A stretch of 64,000 bases of DNA from Protonemura montana (taxonomy: Eukaryota; Arthropoda; Insecta; Plecoptera; Nemouridae), in contig OX387608.1 in the NCBI GenBank assembly GCA_947568835.1, forward strand, positions 6,114,001 through 6,178,000, given 5' to 3'. The notes below the pieces were generated by a model. The model was not told the DNA's origin. It made no database searches and was given only the letters and a program-made list of their open reading frames with translations. Shown piece by piece: positions 32,164-43,242 of this stretch (position 1 is its first letter; the number at the start of each line of letters is the position of its first letter). The position numbers and the translations under genes are program-made.

Positions 32164-33517
32164 ACAAATCAATTTCAATCGGTAATGTTTGTTGGGTAAA
32201 ACAAGGGGTCTCACACCAATTTTAGAAAGGTATCTCATTAAGCCAAAGAAGTCATGAAGAAGTCGAGAAGAATTCAAGAGACATATTAACAAGAAAACAT
32301 GCATCAAGTAGGCCTAGATCTTACGTCTGACGAAACTACCATATGGCGTGTAGGGGGAGGGGGAGGGAGGCTTAAAACGACGCTTCGCGACGCCTGAAAA
32401 ATCGACGCCTACATTCCTGGCCTGGGAATAGTTGTGTCTAGTTGCAGTTATGAGCGCATGGATTATTTGATTGCCAAGAAGAAGCAGCCCGTGAGTCTGT
32501 ACTTCTATAAAATAGCTGAAAGTACTGAGATGTTCTGACAGAAGCTACATAGCGGCTATGTTTGATAGTAATAGAGGATAGGAATTACCAGAAATGTGCC
32601 ATAGCTGAAAAACTTATTATTTTAACGGTAATGACTTATTATATTTGCTCGTTAGACGCCTGGTTATTTAAATTTAACAAGACATGATTTAGAATCTGAC
32701 GACGACGATGTGAGAAATGTTAAAGAAAATTCCGATTTTCACAGACATAATCGTGAAAGCTTGTGTAAGTTGGAATTAAAAATATATATAATAATAATGC
32801 ATGGTGATTTCTTTGGTAACTAATTTGTTTATTCTCATTTCAAAATAGAAAAAAAAATTAGTAAATTATATGAAAAAAAAACATCTTACTGGCGCACAGA
32901 TTTGAAGACCTTCCAAATAGCCAGGAATGTTCGCTTTATCTATTCTTAGGTAAATGACACTTACCCTCCTACACTGGGTAACCTTCAAAATATTCGCTCT
33001 AAAGGACAAACGGTAAATAAACGACGGGTTTGCAAGAAAAAAAAACGACAAAAACAAAAAACTTAGGTTAAAAACGGCGCCCTCGGAAATGCTTCCAAAA
33101 CATCTTGAAACAGTAAAGTTTGGCCGTTTGGCTGCGTGGCTGTTTTAGTAAAATTAAAAGGCCATGTCTTTAAGATGGTAAAACGTTAATTGGCCATAAG
33201 ATTGGGTTATTCATTCTGAAATTGCCTCAGCGCAGCTTGTTTACATGGTTTTATCGCTAAGTTTATGATAATGCGGGGGAGAATTAATAGACGCCCACGG
33301 CAGAATAGGGTCGACAAAATATGCTCAGGATTCATTTGATTTGGCATGTTTAGCATATTCTACAAATTAGCAATCGATTTTTTTTCGGTTTTGATTTCTT
33401 ATGGATATTGCAAACCGTCCCTTAGTAAGTTAACAATAAAACTCAGAAAAAGCAAAATAAACAAAAAACGCTGAAGTTTCTAGGGTTTTTTTTAATTGTA
33501 TATAAAAGTGTTTAAGG
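32164..33517. other. Unassigned sequence
   Basis: G-rich run at 32350-32370 and a small GACGCTTCGCGACGCC patch at 32375-32412. No gene recognised. Confidence 0.45.
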
Positions 33518-33519
33518 CC

Positions 33520-33828
33520 TACCCGTTATTTTATTATTATCAATACTATAACCGTCTAAAAAATTAATGCCCAAACGTGGCATTCTCATTAAATACACTA
33601 AATTCGTCTTAAAAAGTCAGTGTCCAAGTAGCTCAATGGGTTAGAGCGACACCCGCGATAGATGGAGATCGGAGTTTGAGTCCCCGTATGGGCATCAATT
33701 TTTGAGACGGTTACTGTGTTGATAATAATAAAATACCATTGCATTTCATAGATTGTTATTATTTTATGGTTCAACGAGCAATGTGGCGTATTGCAAGCGT
33801 TTGCAATTTAAATCAGATTTCACCTAAA
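33520..33828 (+). repeat. Family B foldback element with tRNA-like core, complete
   Basis: Left arm TTATTTTATTATTATCAATA and CTATAACCGTCTAAAAAATT; tRNA-like core 33619-33692 (TAGCTCAATGGGTTAGAGC and GAGTTTGAGTCCCCG). The right arm is CATCAATTTTTGAGACGGTT then GTGTTGATAATAATAAAATA, then GGTTCAACGAGCAATGTGG, and the outer edge is ATTGCAAGCGTTTGCAATTT and AAATCAGATTTCACC. The outer edge equals the inverse of the left edge seen at 30554 and 40744. Confidence 0.85.
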
Positions 33829-33909
33829 GGCGTAACCTTTAGTTCACCTGTGTGTAAATAGAATTTTACATGGCTTCAGCGAAATATCGAGCGACAATAA
33901 TTATAATTA

Positions 33910-34135
33910 AAATTAACCTAGCATCGAAGGGAGGGCAATCTCGGCCCCACATGACCTATAATTTCCCCAGTTGTTGGATAAGTGGAAAAGCTCAACCCCG
34001 ACAACTTCATTACTGAAAAGAACTAGCCATCTATAATGGTGGTCACCCATCTAAAAACTGGGTGAACACAATGTTGCTTAACTTCAGTGTTCTAACGAGA
34101 ACCGTTATTACTTAACACGGCAAACCGTTCGGTCA
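33910..34135 (-). repeat. Family A SINE, degenerate, with 5S-derived head
   Basis: AACCTAGCATCGAAGGGAGG (body), then GGTGGTCACCCATCTAAAAA, ATGTTGCTTAACTTCAGTG and GGCAAACCGTTCGGTCA (antisense 5S head). Much of the body is deleted. Confidence 0.65.
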
Positions 34136-34639
34136 TTATATCTCACCGACAGCAGAAAAACTACGAGCAGCCTAGCAAACAATACCTTTAAAGCTTTCAG
34201 TGACTTTAAAACCGTAGGCAGGGTCTATTTGTACGGGTAACAAGACAAAAAAACTGTCGAAATCATACCGCCAATGACGTTACAAATACGTCACTAACTG
34301 TTTAGATAAGTTTCTTCCCCAGTTTTGAGAGTGACGCATCGCTAAAACATTAAAATTGCATCTAAAACAATCTAAAAATAGTCCGTTACGTTGCCGAAGA
34401 TATCGGGCCCTGACTTTGTAGAGGGATGAGAGGAAGGGGAGGTGTGGAGGGGAGTTCCACTCATTCATGAACATGGCCGACATGTTTATAAATCTGTAGC
34501 CTAATTGGGTGAATATTTACCACGCGACATCAAAAGGGTGGCCATTTTGAGATGTGAGAAGGTTGATTTCTTTAATAATAACCTTAAAGACATGTCTTAG
34601 TTGAGGTTACTACCCTTAAAGTGGGGAATAGTTCAAAAC
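34136..34639. other. Unassigned sequence
   Basis: Nothing recognised. Confidence 0.5.
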
Positions 34640-34925
34640 TACGGCTTTTAATACAGCTTGGTACGGCGACAATCCAATCCACCAATCCATAAGTATTGAC
34701 AATCAAGATTTTTAAGACAAACTGGCATGGCGACAGAATCAATCCATAAGTATTGACAACCAAGGTTTTTATGGTAAACTGACACTGGCATGAATCCGCA
34801 AGTATTGGCAATCCAAAAATATTCGCAACCACGGTTCCTTACACAGATTGAAAAGGCGATAATTCAATCCACAAATCCGCAAGTATTGACAACAACGATA
34901 TTTAAGGCAAATTGGCAAGGCGACG
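34640..34925. repeat. Degenerate tandem repeat, about 60-75 bp units
   Basis: The phrases AATCCATAAGTATTGACAA or AATCCGCAAGTATTGACAA recur at about 34685, 34740, 34794 and 34864. They alternate with TTTTTAAGACAAACTGGCAT and TATTTAAGGCAAATTGGCAA-type blocks and GGCGACAAT. Units vary in length. Antisense open frames over it are repetitive, not a known protein. Confidence 0.75.
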
Positions 34926-35442
34926 AAACGTGGATTGGGACCATATCGTGGGTATAGTGCTTTCAGATGGTCACAACAATGGAGTATTTGACATTCCAAA
35001 AAATCTGAAAAAAAATAAAATCGTTTATACAATTGGCTAGCGGCAAATCGCTTTGCTCAGCGCCGAAAGAAATATCGATGCTATTTCCGAATCTTTAGAT
35101 AGTTAGTCGTTGCCACTGAGACGAACAGGTGCTGAAGACACAATCATCTTTAGCAGTTGGTAAGAGAGTCTGTTTTTGTTTCTTTCACTTTGATGGCTTT
35201 TTTTATTAGAAGTTTCATCACCTTTGGCCGCGACCAACAGAATATCGCCGTCAAATAAGATTGAGAAATCAAGTGTTTTGTGGGAACGGCAAGTGATCTT
35301 AGGGTAAAAGAATTTAAAGATTGATCGGGGTGAGAGTCTACGAAAAAGAGAGGAATGCCAGACAGACAAAAGAGTTGGTATAAATAGAATATTTTGGATT
35401 GAAAGAGAATGTGATTCTCGGTGAACAATCTCAAGTTCAACT
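34926..35442. other. Unassigned sequence with antisense open frame
   Basis: Two overlapping - strand frames (120 and 96 codons in 35103-35465) are rich in hydrophobic and Ser residues and have no recognised domain. Confidence 0.4.
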
Positions 35443-35749
35443 CGTAGTAACGATGATGACCACAAGATGGCGCTTGCGGCCGTATTTTGTTAACAAACCT
35501 CTACAATTAAATAATTACGGTTCTAAATATCGATACATTTCGATCAATCGTTGAGGTTAGCATTAATACAGATAAATTGAGAGAAAACCAGTAATAAATG
35601 TGAGTAATCTGCGATAACGAAATTAAGTTTTGTAACATTTGAAAAGACGGTGGCTCCATCTCTAAGCGACCACCATTTCTGTCGGTAAAGTAGTTATCGG
35701 TCGGTAATTTTCGTAAAATGACAGTTTAAAATCAGCGCTGTGACTCTGA
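35443..35749 (+). repeat. Family E TIR element
   Basis: AAGATGGCGCTTGCGGCCGT, AATATCGATACATTTCGATC, AATCGTTGAGGTTAGCATTA, TGTGAGTAATCTGCGATAAC, GACGGTGGCTCCATCTCTAA. The right end is AGTTTAAAATCAGCGCTG then CTCTGA. The left terminal repeat is not recognisable. Confidence 0.75.
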
Positions 35750-36947
35750 CTTAACCAGAAACTCAATGCCGTTACAATACAAACACCGAGAAAAGCTCAA
35801 AGAAAGTTGAGAAAAGATTGCGGATTGTCTGTCGTTACAGCTAAATCAAATTGCATAAATATTTGACATTGGTTTGCAGAATGAATGGGAAAAAAACAGA
35901 ATCTAGCAAAGGGTTGTGGTCTATTTTTTCTTCGTGTTGAATTTTCAAGTTTCTAGCTAGACGCACTGAGAAGAAAAGTACAGAGGGTCCATTGAATTCA
36001 AGACTGCCGGACGAAACGATTTCACAGAAGAAAATTTTCAATTCAAAAGCTGCTGCAAACAACAAACACTTAGTAATGCTAAGAAATTGAAAGAAAATAA
36101 TCATAAATAAAAAAAATGTGTGCACATTTTGCGCTCGAAAATATCGCCTTGAGTCTTTAGATTATTATTTTCAGATGCGCAGAATGTCTTAATCAACATA
36201 CAAGGGGACATATATGAGTTATAATTACTGTATACAATGAAAGATTTATCATTTTTACTTTGAATATATGAGACCAATCCAAATAAAAAATTCCAACACC
36301 GAAATAATAAATTACGTTTTTAGACCTATTTTTACTGTCATCGTATATGATTTAAGATTCCATATCCTCTCCGTAAAAAAAAAACAAAGAAAATACAATT
36401 TCCCATCCCTGCTGTCACTGTAAAACGTAACTGTCAAATTTTAAGCCTCCATTTGAAACTTGCCCTCACTAACATTCCCCCGAACGGTCGCGTAAGACTC
36501 CTTGCTTGCTTTAGAAATTCCTCCGACTGCACATACGCACAACGGACATAAAATTCGGTCGCTATTTCCCGGTGATTTAAAGCAAACATAAAAACTCTGC
36601 ACAACCATACTAACAACGTGAAAACATAAATAACCAATGCAATTTCTTCAGACATTTCGATGCGTTTTACCGTAGCCAAATGGTAGCAAACATATTTAAC
36701 TATTACAGCCCAGTTTCTTCCAATTGACAACTGTAGAATTGTACAGCAGGAATTCAAATTCCTTCTTTTTGCTGTTCATACTTTAGTTACTGCAGCGCCA
36801 CCACAGAAATTCGATTGATCAGTAAAATAAAGAATTATGAGTGTCACATTATTGGACAGCACCATTAAAATTTGGTTATCTTTCATTTAAAAATGAAAAC
36901 TACAACTGGCTATGTGTTTCGTTAGAATATGCTATTGGATTTCACAC
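35750..36947. other. Unassigned; antisense open frame of 107 codons
   Basis: The - strand frame 36757-36434 has a strongly hydrophobic segment (IALVIYVFTLLVWLCRVFMF) followed by a charged and aromatic tail. This could be the end of a membrane protein exon or chance. No family is recognised and no splice acceptor was settled. Confidence 0.3.
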
Positions 36948-37342
36948 ACTGATTTCAAATAACCTGCATAGAGCATAGGATCCAGCCAGCTGATCTCAAA
37001 CATCCTGGATAGAGCATAGAATCCTGCCAGCTGATCTCAAATAACCTGGATAGAGCATAGGATCCAGCCAGCTGGTCTAAAATAACCTGGATAGAGCATA
37101 GGATCCAGCCAGCTGATCTCAAATAACCTGGATAGAGCATAGGATCCAGCCAGCTGATCTCAAATAACCTGGATAGAGCATAGGATCCAGCCAGCTGATC
37201 TCAAACAACCTGGATAGAGCATAGGATCCAGCCAGCTGATCTCAAATAACCTGGATAGAGCATAGGATCCAGCCAGCTGGTCTAAAATAACCTGGATAGA
37301 GCATAGGATCCAGATAGCTGATCTCAAATAACCTATATTATA
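36948..37342. repeat. 41-bp minisatellite, nine full units
   Basis: Units AACCTGGATAGAGCATAGGA-TCCAGCCAGCTGATCTCAAA-T start at 36961, 37002, 37043, 37084, 37125, 37166, 37207, 37248 and 37289, with a partial at 37330. The spacing is 41 bp every time and differences are few (for example TGGTCTAA in two units). Because 41 is not a multiple of 3, three antisense frames cycle through the same repeat. It is not coding. Confidence 0.97.
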
Positions 37343-37745
37343 CAAGCTCAGACTCTCACTAAGCCTATGTACTAAATTTTACACCGTAATTTTAATGTGG
37401 TCGGCCATTTTAACCATACCGATGAAGCAATCGCAAGAGCAGACGATGGGCGCACCCGAAACCGTAAAACCGTTGGGTCTTTACTCGTAACAGATGCTCT
37501 CTAGTGGGCGAGATGAACCGTTTGAAAGGTCAGTAATGAAATGCACCGAGTGCATTTTGCAACATGCTTTGTGTGTGTTTGCATTTTGGTAGGAAGTGCA
37601 TTCTAGCTGAGGCGGGGGCGTTACGAGATGAGTCAAACGGAATGCAGTTGTTAAAGTTCGCCATATCCCAGTGACTCAATTGTGAAGAGGAAAATTGGTT
37701 GGGAAATTTTGGAAAAGTTGGCCTCGAGGCCAAGGCACAATCACA
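37343..37745. other. Unassigned sequence
   Basis: A moderately GC-rich stretch (37400-37640) with TGCATTT/GTGCATT repeats at 37540-37600. Nothing recognised. Confidence 0.45.
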
Positions 37746-37879
37746 GAGCAGAGTTTAGGCTCAACCCCCATACATTTTGGGATAAAGTTGTTATCATGAT
37801 GGTAACAATCTCTGGAAATTTGGAAAAACAGCCCGTGATTGGCTGATCATTTTTTAACTCCTGGGATTAACTTCTGCTC
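37746..37879 (+). repeat. Family G TIR element, complete 134-bp copy
   Basis: Ends GAGCAGAGTTTAGGCTC and GATTAACTTCTGCTC are inverted repeats. Internal blocks GATAAAGTTGTTATCATGAT, GGTAACAATCTCTGGAAATT and GTGATTGGCTGATCATTTTT match the other copies. It is the reference copy for the family. Confidence 0.8.
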
Positions 37880-39454
37880 AGCTTTGTTTTACCGGCCTCT
37901 GAAACTAGCAAGCGGTTGTGCATTTCTTAAGGGCGTCGAAAACTGATATTGGTAAAGTAAAATCACAGAATTTTTACAAAACATCGGAAAAATTTAGAAG
38001 ATTTTCACAAAAATCACGGTTTTTTGAAAACTTGTGTAAAATAAAGTGATTTAAAAGTCCATAAATGTAAAAAAAAATAGCCATAAATTTGAATCGAATC
38101 ACCTGTTTTCAATCCAATAAACCAGTTGAAAAATGAAGACGTGCCCAAGGAGGTCTTCACAGTCGACTGACCGCTCTGAGATGGATCGGTGGAGACGATG
38201 ATGAATCTCCGCGAGGGTCGCGACGCGGGAAACCAACGTGTTAGCCAAAGTAGCATACTTAAATAATCTAATAACGGCCGGCTATTTGGAAAGGTCTAGC
38301 TCATTTATGTGTCAACTGTCTCATTAAATCATTAATTTTTAAAAATTATGCTGCCACTGAGATTTTAATTTCGGACAGCTATGTGGTTGAGTTCTAAAGA
38401 AATTCGTGCTGATTTGATAATAGTTTCAAATAAAAAAAATAAAAATTGATATTTGTCCAATCGAATTTCAATCAACATATATACCTTTAAATAACGACAG
38501 CTCATTTAAAATACTTTTAAACTATTTTATATTTTTAATAATTTCTTAAAAGTTGAATATATATTAAAATATATTTGGAGTAGGCACGACAAGGGTGCAA
38601 ATATCAATAACGTAACTAAACAAAAAAAGACTGGAAACTTCTCCAGAAAATTGGATTAAAACTGACTTACAAAGTATTTTCCTGGTACGACTTGAGGAAG
38701 CGTTGTGAAGGAAAAAAAGTGGGTGGGCGCCAATTGTAAGGGAAATATATGAGTGAAGATTTGTCAATTTTTTTTGTAGGGAATGGAGAGTAAGATTTTA
38801 CTTAAAATTACGAATCTTGTCTGGAATTTTTGTTATTAATATCGCTACTGTAAGAAAACTCAAAAACAATCTTGAACATAACAATTCCCCATTGATTTAA
38901 AAGATTCATCCCGGTATTTCGAACTCTCGAGAAACCGCCAGCATCACTCCTCCTTCGTCGAAACGGGTGACAGGATTGCTTACACTTCTAACTTCAAGGA
39001 CAATGCACAGCTATTTATTTACACAATACGTAAATAGCTGCCAGTTACCACCGCTGGTTTGTGGGTCAGCCAAGATTTCTGTTCTTAAATGCACCAGTTT
39101 TTCTAAACAATAATATGTCGCTCGCGAAGACACCGCAGTCTTCTTCGTCCGCGACACACAAAACAAGCAAAACTTCAAGGATTTTTCCATTTTAAGATTC
39201 TTAGCCAACAAGATTTGCAATAGATGGACAAAAAAAAGCAACGGATATTTGTGAACGATGGTAACGACATTACTCATCATTTGTTACGTCTTCGCATCCT
39301 CATTAGTTAAAATGTCATGACTTGAAAATTTCATTTCCAAATAATTGGGACACACAACTTTCAATAAATAAACATTTTTTTCTACACCATGGTTTAGATC
39401 CTACGTAATTACGTAAACATTCAAAAAAGTTATCGTTTTGATATGATTATTGAT
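37880..39454. other. Unassigned sequence
   Basis: The motif GAAACTAGCAAGCGGTTG at 37908 resembles the family C edge. 38300-38560 is very AT-rich. An 89-codon antisense frame at 39011-39280 has no recognised domain. Confidence 0.45.
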
Positions 39455-39775
39455 TTATTATTGTGTTTCACGACGCACTGTTTTGACAACGTGCCCTGTG
39501 GCACTTGTCTAATGGCGTCGGAGAATGAAAAAATGATCATGAACCTTACCTAGCCTAGAAGGGAGGAGGGGAAACCCGATGCCGGCACGTAGCCTACTCC
39601 TGTCGAAGAGCACCAAGGCCATCGGCTAAACGTCCCTTCCGAAGGACGGTACAACGCGAACAGCAGGATTCCTCTACAAATCCATGCTGTCGAGAGGTTA
39701 ATAAGCAAGGCAAATGAGTTGCTGTACTAACTTTCATCCCTCCAACCTCTCTCCCAAACTGAACTGGTCAATATT
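39455..39775 (-). repeat. Family A SINE body copy
   Basis: TGTGTTTCACGACGCACTGT, GGCACTTGTCTAATGGCGTC, GGAAACCCGATGCCGGCACG, AACGTCCCTTCCGAAGGACG, CATCCCTCCAACCTCTCTCC. It is well preserved and lacks the 5S head. Confidence 0.9.
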
Positions 39776-40743
39776 TTAACCCCTAGCTCTAAGATTTAAC
39801 GATATGCGATTGAAGGCGATTGAAAAGGTTTTGATTAGGTTTTGTCAAGAATGGTATCATTGCAGGTGCTAGGCATGGCAAGAATAAATTTAGTACACAA
39901 TAGAAATCAATTGTTTAATTGATCTATGAAAACAATTGAAATCTATTGAATTAAAACTTTTACTGTCGCAATTAACAATAATCCCCATCAAAAACAGCAG
40001 TACCTATCTGTGCAAATAAAAGGCGAATGCTTATTTGATTTTTGAGAGACAAGTTTAAATTTTAAATCATTAAACAAATTAAGATATTCCTGAATACATT
40101 GCACAAATTTTCTAAAAATCAAAACTGTTTTCGTGATGGAAATACAGAATCTTTACTTGGATGCTGCTAAGCCTACGACCGACGCCACCAAGGGATAAAG
40201 AAAAAGAAAATTACCGAAAAAAATATGCTAAGAAAGCCTAAAAAGAAAGCAGGCAGCCAACTCGACGGAAGATGAAGCCAAAATTGTGTCTCTACCCATA
40301 CAAAAAAAAAAATAATAATAATAAATTTATGTCTTTCCTATAAATTCTTAGACGTCCAAAGAGCATCACTCGCCCACCAGTCATGACCACGCTAATAATT
40401 TCCCCTCCGATCGACGCCACGCAACGACGCCCGACGGCGCGACGTCGTCCATGCGTCACATCTACCTGTTGCACGCGTCGATGAGGTCGCCGCGACGCTG
40501 AAAGGGATGCGTCAGAAGGGCAACGTCATGGCCGAACATGCCATGACCATCACGCACCTGTCCTGATCTACACCTCATCGCCGAGCAGACTATTTTTAGA
40601 AGTATGTTTAACGACGTTGTTGTTCTCTGGTTTAACGACGTTCTTGACACTGGGATGTGTGGCTTTGACCTTTAAGCGCAAGTGATTTATTGAGGTTTAT
40701 GAACATTTGATTGATTACAAAAAAAAAAAGATTTTAGATTATG
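39776..40743. other. Unassigned sequence with a GCGTCG patch
   Basis: 40395-40520 is a GACGCCACGCAACGACGCCC-type patch. At 40627-40670, GTTTAACGACGTTCTTGACA resembles a family A tail end. No gene recognised. Confidence 0.45.
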
Positions 40744-41118
40744 TAAAATCTGATTAAAATTGCAAACGCTTGCAATGCGCGGGGTATTTCATTATTAATA
40801 ACACTAATAACCTCTCAAAAATTGATGCCTAAACGGGGACCTGAACCCCGATCTCCACCTGTCGCGGGTGTTGCTCTAACCATTGAGCTACTTGGACACA
40901 TAATTTTTGAGGGGATTTTAGTGCATTTGATGAGAATGACGGATCTCCAAGTCGTAGAACCAAGAGGCTGTGAATACTCACAGCCAGTAGTACATAAACA
41001 ACCTGGTATCCAAAATAAATTAAGAAAAACTGACTGTGAATACTCACAGCCAGTAGTGTTCCTAATAGTAAAAATAACCCGCGCATTGCAAGCGTTTGCA
41101 ATTTAAATAAGATTTCAC
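40744..41118 (-). repeat. Family B foldback element, longest complete copy
   Basis: Left edge AATCTGATTAAAATTGCAAA then CGCTTGCAATGCGCGGGGTA; right edge CCGCGCATTGCAAGCGTTTG then CAATTTAAATAAGATTTCA. These outer edges pair over roughly 40-45 bp. The tRNA-like core is antisense at 40827-40901 (box B GGACCTGAACCCCGATCTCC, box A GCTCTAACCATTGAGCTA). The interior additionally holds a duplicated 24-bp hairpin word (40968-40991 and 41034-41057). An open frame of 94 codons across it is incidental. Confidence 0.88.
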
Positions 41119-42652
41119 AGGTGATTATCTCTTATTTAACACAAACACCCTATAGTTTCAAAAATGAAATTAAACAAGTGTCTACTGACAGACGGTGGAA
41201 CTCAATAAGATTCTTCCACCGATTTTTGCTGTGTAGGAATTTTACGAATTTTCACTTTTTCCATGGAAGCTTTCCAATTTTCCACTACCAATAAATAATT
41301 TCATATAATCGAAATATAAGAAAAGTATGCGCAGACAGTACCGAACAAATTATACCAAAACTATGCCAAATTATAAAATTGTACATCTCCTAAAAGACAT
41401 ATTTGCAAAATGTTTAAAAATACAGTTAGTGCTTAAAATTTTTTTCTATATTTTCTTTTCTATATCTAACAACTTTTGACACTTGGCGACGCTTTCCGCA
41501 CAAAAGTCACGTGCTACGTTAAGTAACTCCGATGGCGTCGCCTGGGCGTCGCGCGATTTTAATACTCGTCCGGGGGCGTCGGTTTAGGCGCCGCGACGCC
41601 GAAAGTCCGTGGCAGTCGGACTGAGCGTCGGCCAAACCGGGCGCAAACGAACCGTTAACAGAATGAAGAAGTCACTCTCTGTTCAGGTGACCATAATAAT
41701 GCGCTAATTACCTGTGCTGCTCGTAAAAAAACGGTATGGAAGCTAATTATTCAATCGTAGGTGGTATATTTGTTTATTTAACAGTCTGTTCTTGTTGGGT
41801 ACATACATCTTCTTTCATTTTTTTTGCGATACTTTACTTGAATTTTTTTGAAACCGCTCCAATTTAAGAGGCACGGGTGTAATCCGTCTGGGCAACTTTG
41901 TACAGAATGAGAAATTATATTGCTTATATTTACTGCAGTACAAAAAAATATCTTGACAAGATAATTAAGTTTCCTTCAAAATTCAAAACTGAAAAAATAC
42001 AGAAATGCAAATAATCTGCCACAAAAAAAAATAATAAAAATGAATGGAGCGCTCAATTTTGGCAAACCATACGTCTACGTCAAATCATTTGGCGACAAAT
42101 CAATCAACGGTTCAGATTTATTAAACCAAATTTTCACCTTCGACGGCCATGAATGTGTTTATTCTGTTTAGCTAGATTATGTCCAGCTTATTATTATCAT
42201 AAAAGTTGGCAATACTCCTTGACAGTCGTGCATATACCTGTAAAAGAGTGAAAGAAGCTGCAGGCATAACATAAAATTAACTCTCTCGGATCCGCAAGTG
42301 GGCCGTTTCACAGCGACGAAACAAATCAGAGCAATTTGTCAGATGCAAGGAGAGTCGACGGGTAAAATGCGGCGGACAAGTGCGCTTAATTGCAAGTCTT
42401 TTGATTGCCAACGATATTATTTACTTTCGATTTTTTTAAACCGCTTTTAATTAATCAAGAAGTTTGGGTATAACCCGTGTGGTTCAAAAAAATGTCTATC
42501 ATAATAGACGAGTGGCGATACCAACGTAGGCTTACACGAAATTCGATAATTTCGAACACATTTTGTTATAACTTTTTAATTTAATAGTCGATTTGGAATT
42601 CAAATTTTAAACTGACAGTTGAATGATTTTTTAAACGATATATCATGTAAAG
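41119..42652. other. Unassigned sequence with a GCGTCG patch
   Basis: 41530-41645 is a dense GGCGTCG/GCGCCGCGACGCC patch. 42290-42420 is GC-richer and single-copy in the window. No gene recognised. Confidence 0.45.
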
Positions 42653-43242
42653 CAGAGTTTCCAACAAGCCAAACTGTTCGGTGGTCATCAATAACAGAAC
42701 CAGAGCAGTATTGCCTAACTTCGGTGATCTCACGAGGACCGGTGTTTTCGACACACCAAACCGTTGGGTGGTCATCCATCCACTACCTGATTCAGCGCAG
42801 TGTTGCTTAACGGTGTTTCCAACACGCCAAACCGTTCGGTGGTCATCCATCCAATACCTGATCCAGCGCAGTGTTGCTTAACTTCGGTGTTTCCAACATG
42901 CCAAACCGTTTGGTGGTCATCCATCCAATACTGGACCCAGCGCAGTGCTGCTTAACTTCGGTGATCTCACGAGGACCGGCGTTTTCGACACGCCAAACCG
43001 TTGGGTGGTCATCCATCCACTACCTGATTCAGCGCAGTGTTGCTTAACGGTGTTTCCAACACGCCAAACCGTTTGGTGGTCATCCATCCAATACTGGACC
43101 CAGCGCAGTGCTGCTTAACTTCGGTGATCTCACGAGGACCGGCGTTTTCGACACGCCAAACTGTTCAGTGGTCATCCATCCAATACCTGACCCTGATCGC
43201 AGTGTTGCTTAACGGTGTTTCCAACAAACCAAACCTTTCAAT
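42653..43242 (-). repeat. Tandem array of seven 5S-rRNA-derived units (family A head)
   Basis: Units begin GTGTTTCCAACACGCCAAAC-like (antisense) at about 42655, 42742, 42811, 42886, 42979, 43048 and 43141, with a partial at 43215. Full units of about 87-93 bp contain CACCCATCCAATACCTGA-like, CAGTGTTGCTTAACTTCGG and ATCTCACGAGGACCG. Alternating 69-74-bp units lack the ATCTCACGAGGACC part. The 42886-42978/42979-43047 and 43048-43140/43141-43214 pairs repeat as a dimer of about 162 bp. No SINE body is attached. The open frames on both strands are by-products. Confidence 0.92.

Noticed and set aside
36955-37345. Repeated peptides containing ILCSIQVI
   Set aside because: By-product of the 41-bp minisatellite cycling through three frames.
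42653-43242. Cluster of genuine 5S rRNA genes
   Set aside because: Units are 69-93 bp instead of about 120, lack parts of the molecule and carry many shared substitutions that also occur in the SINE heads.
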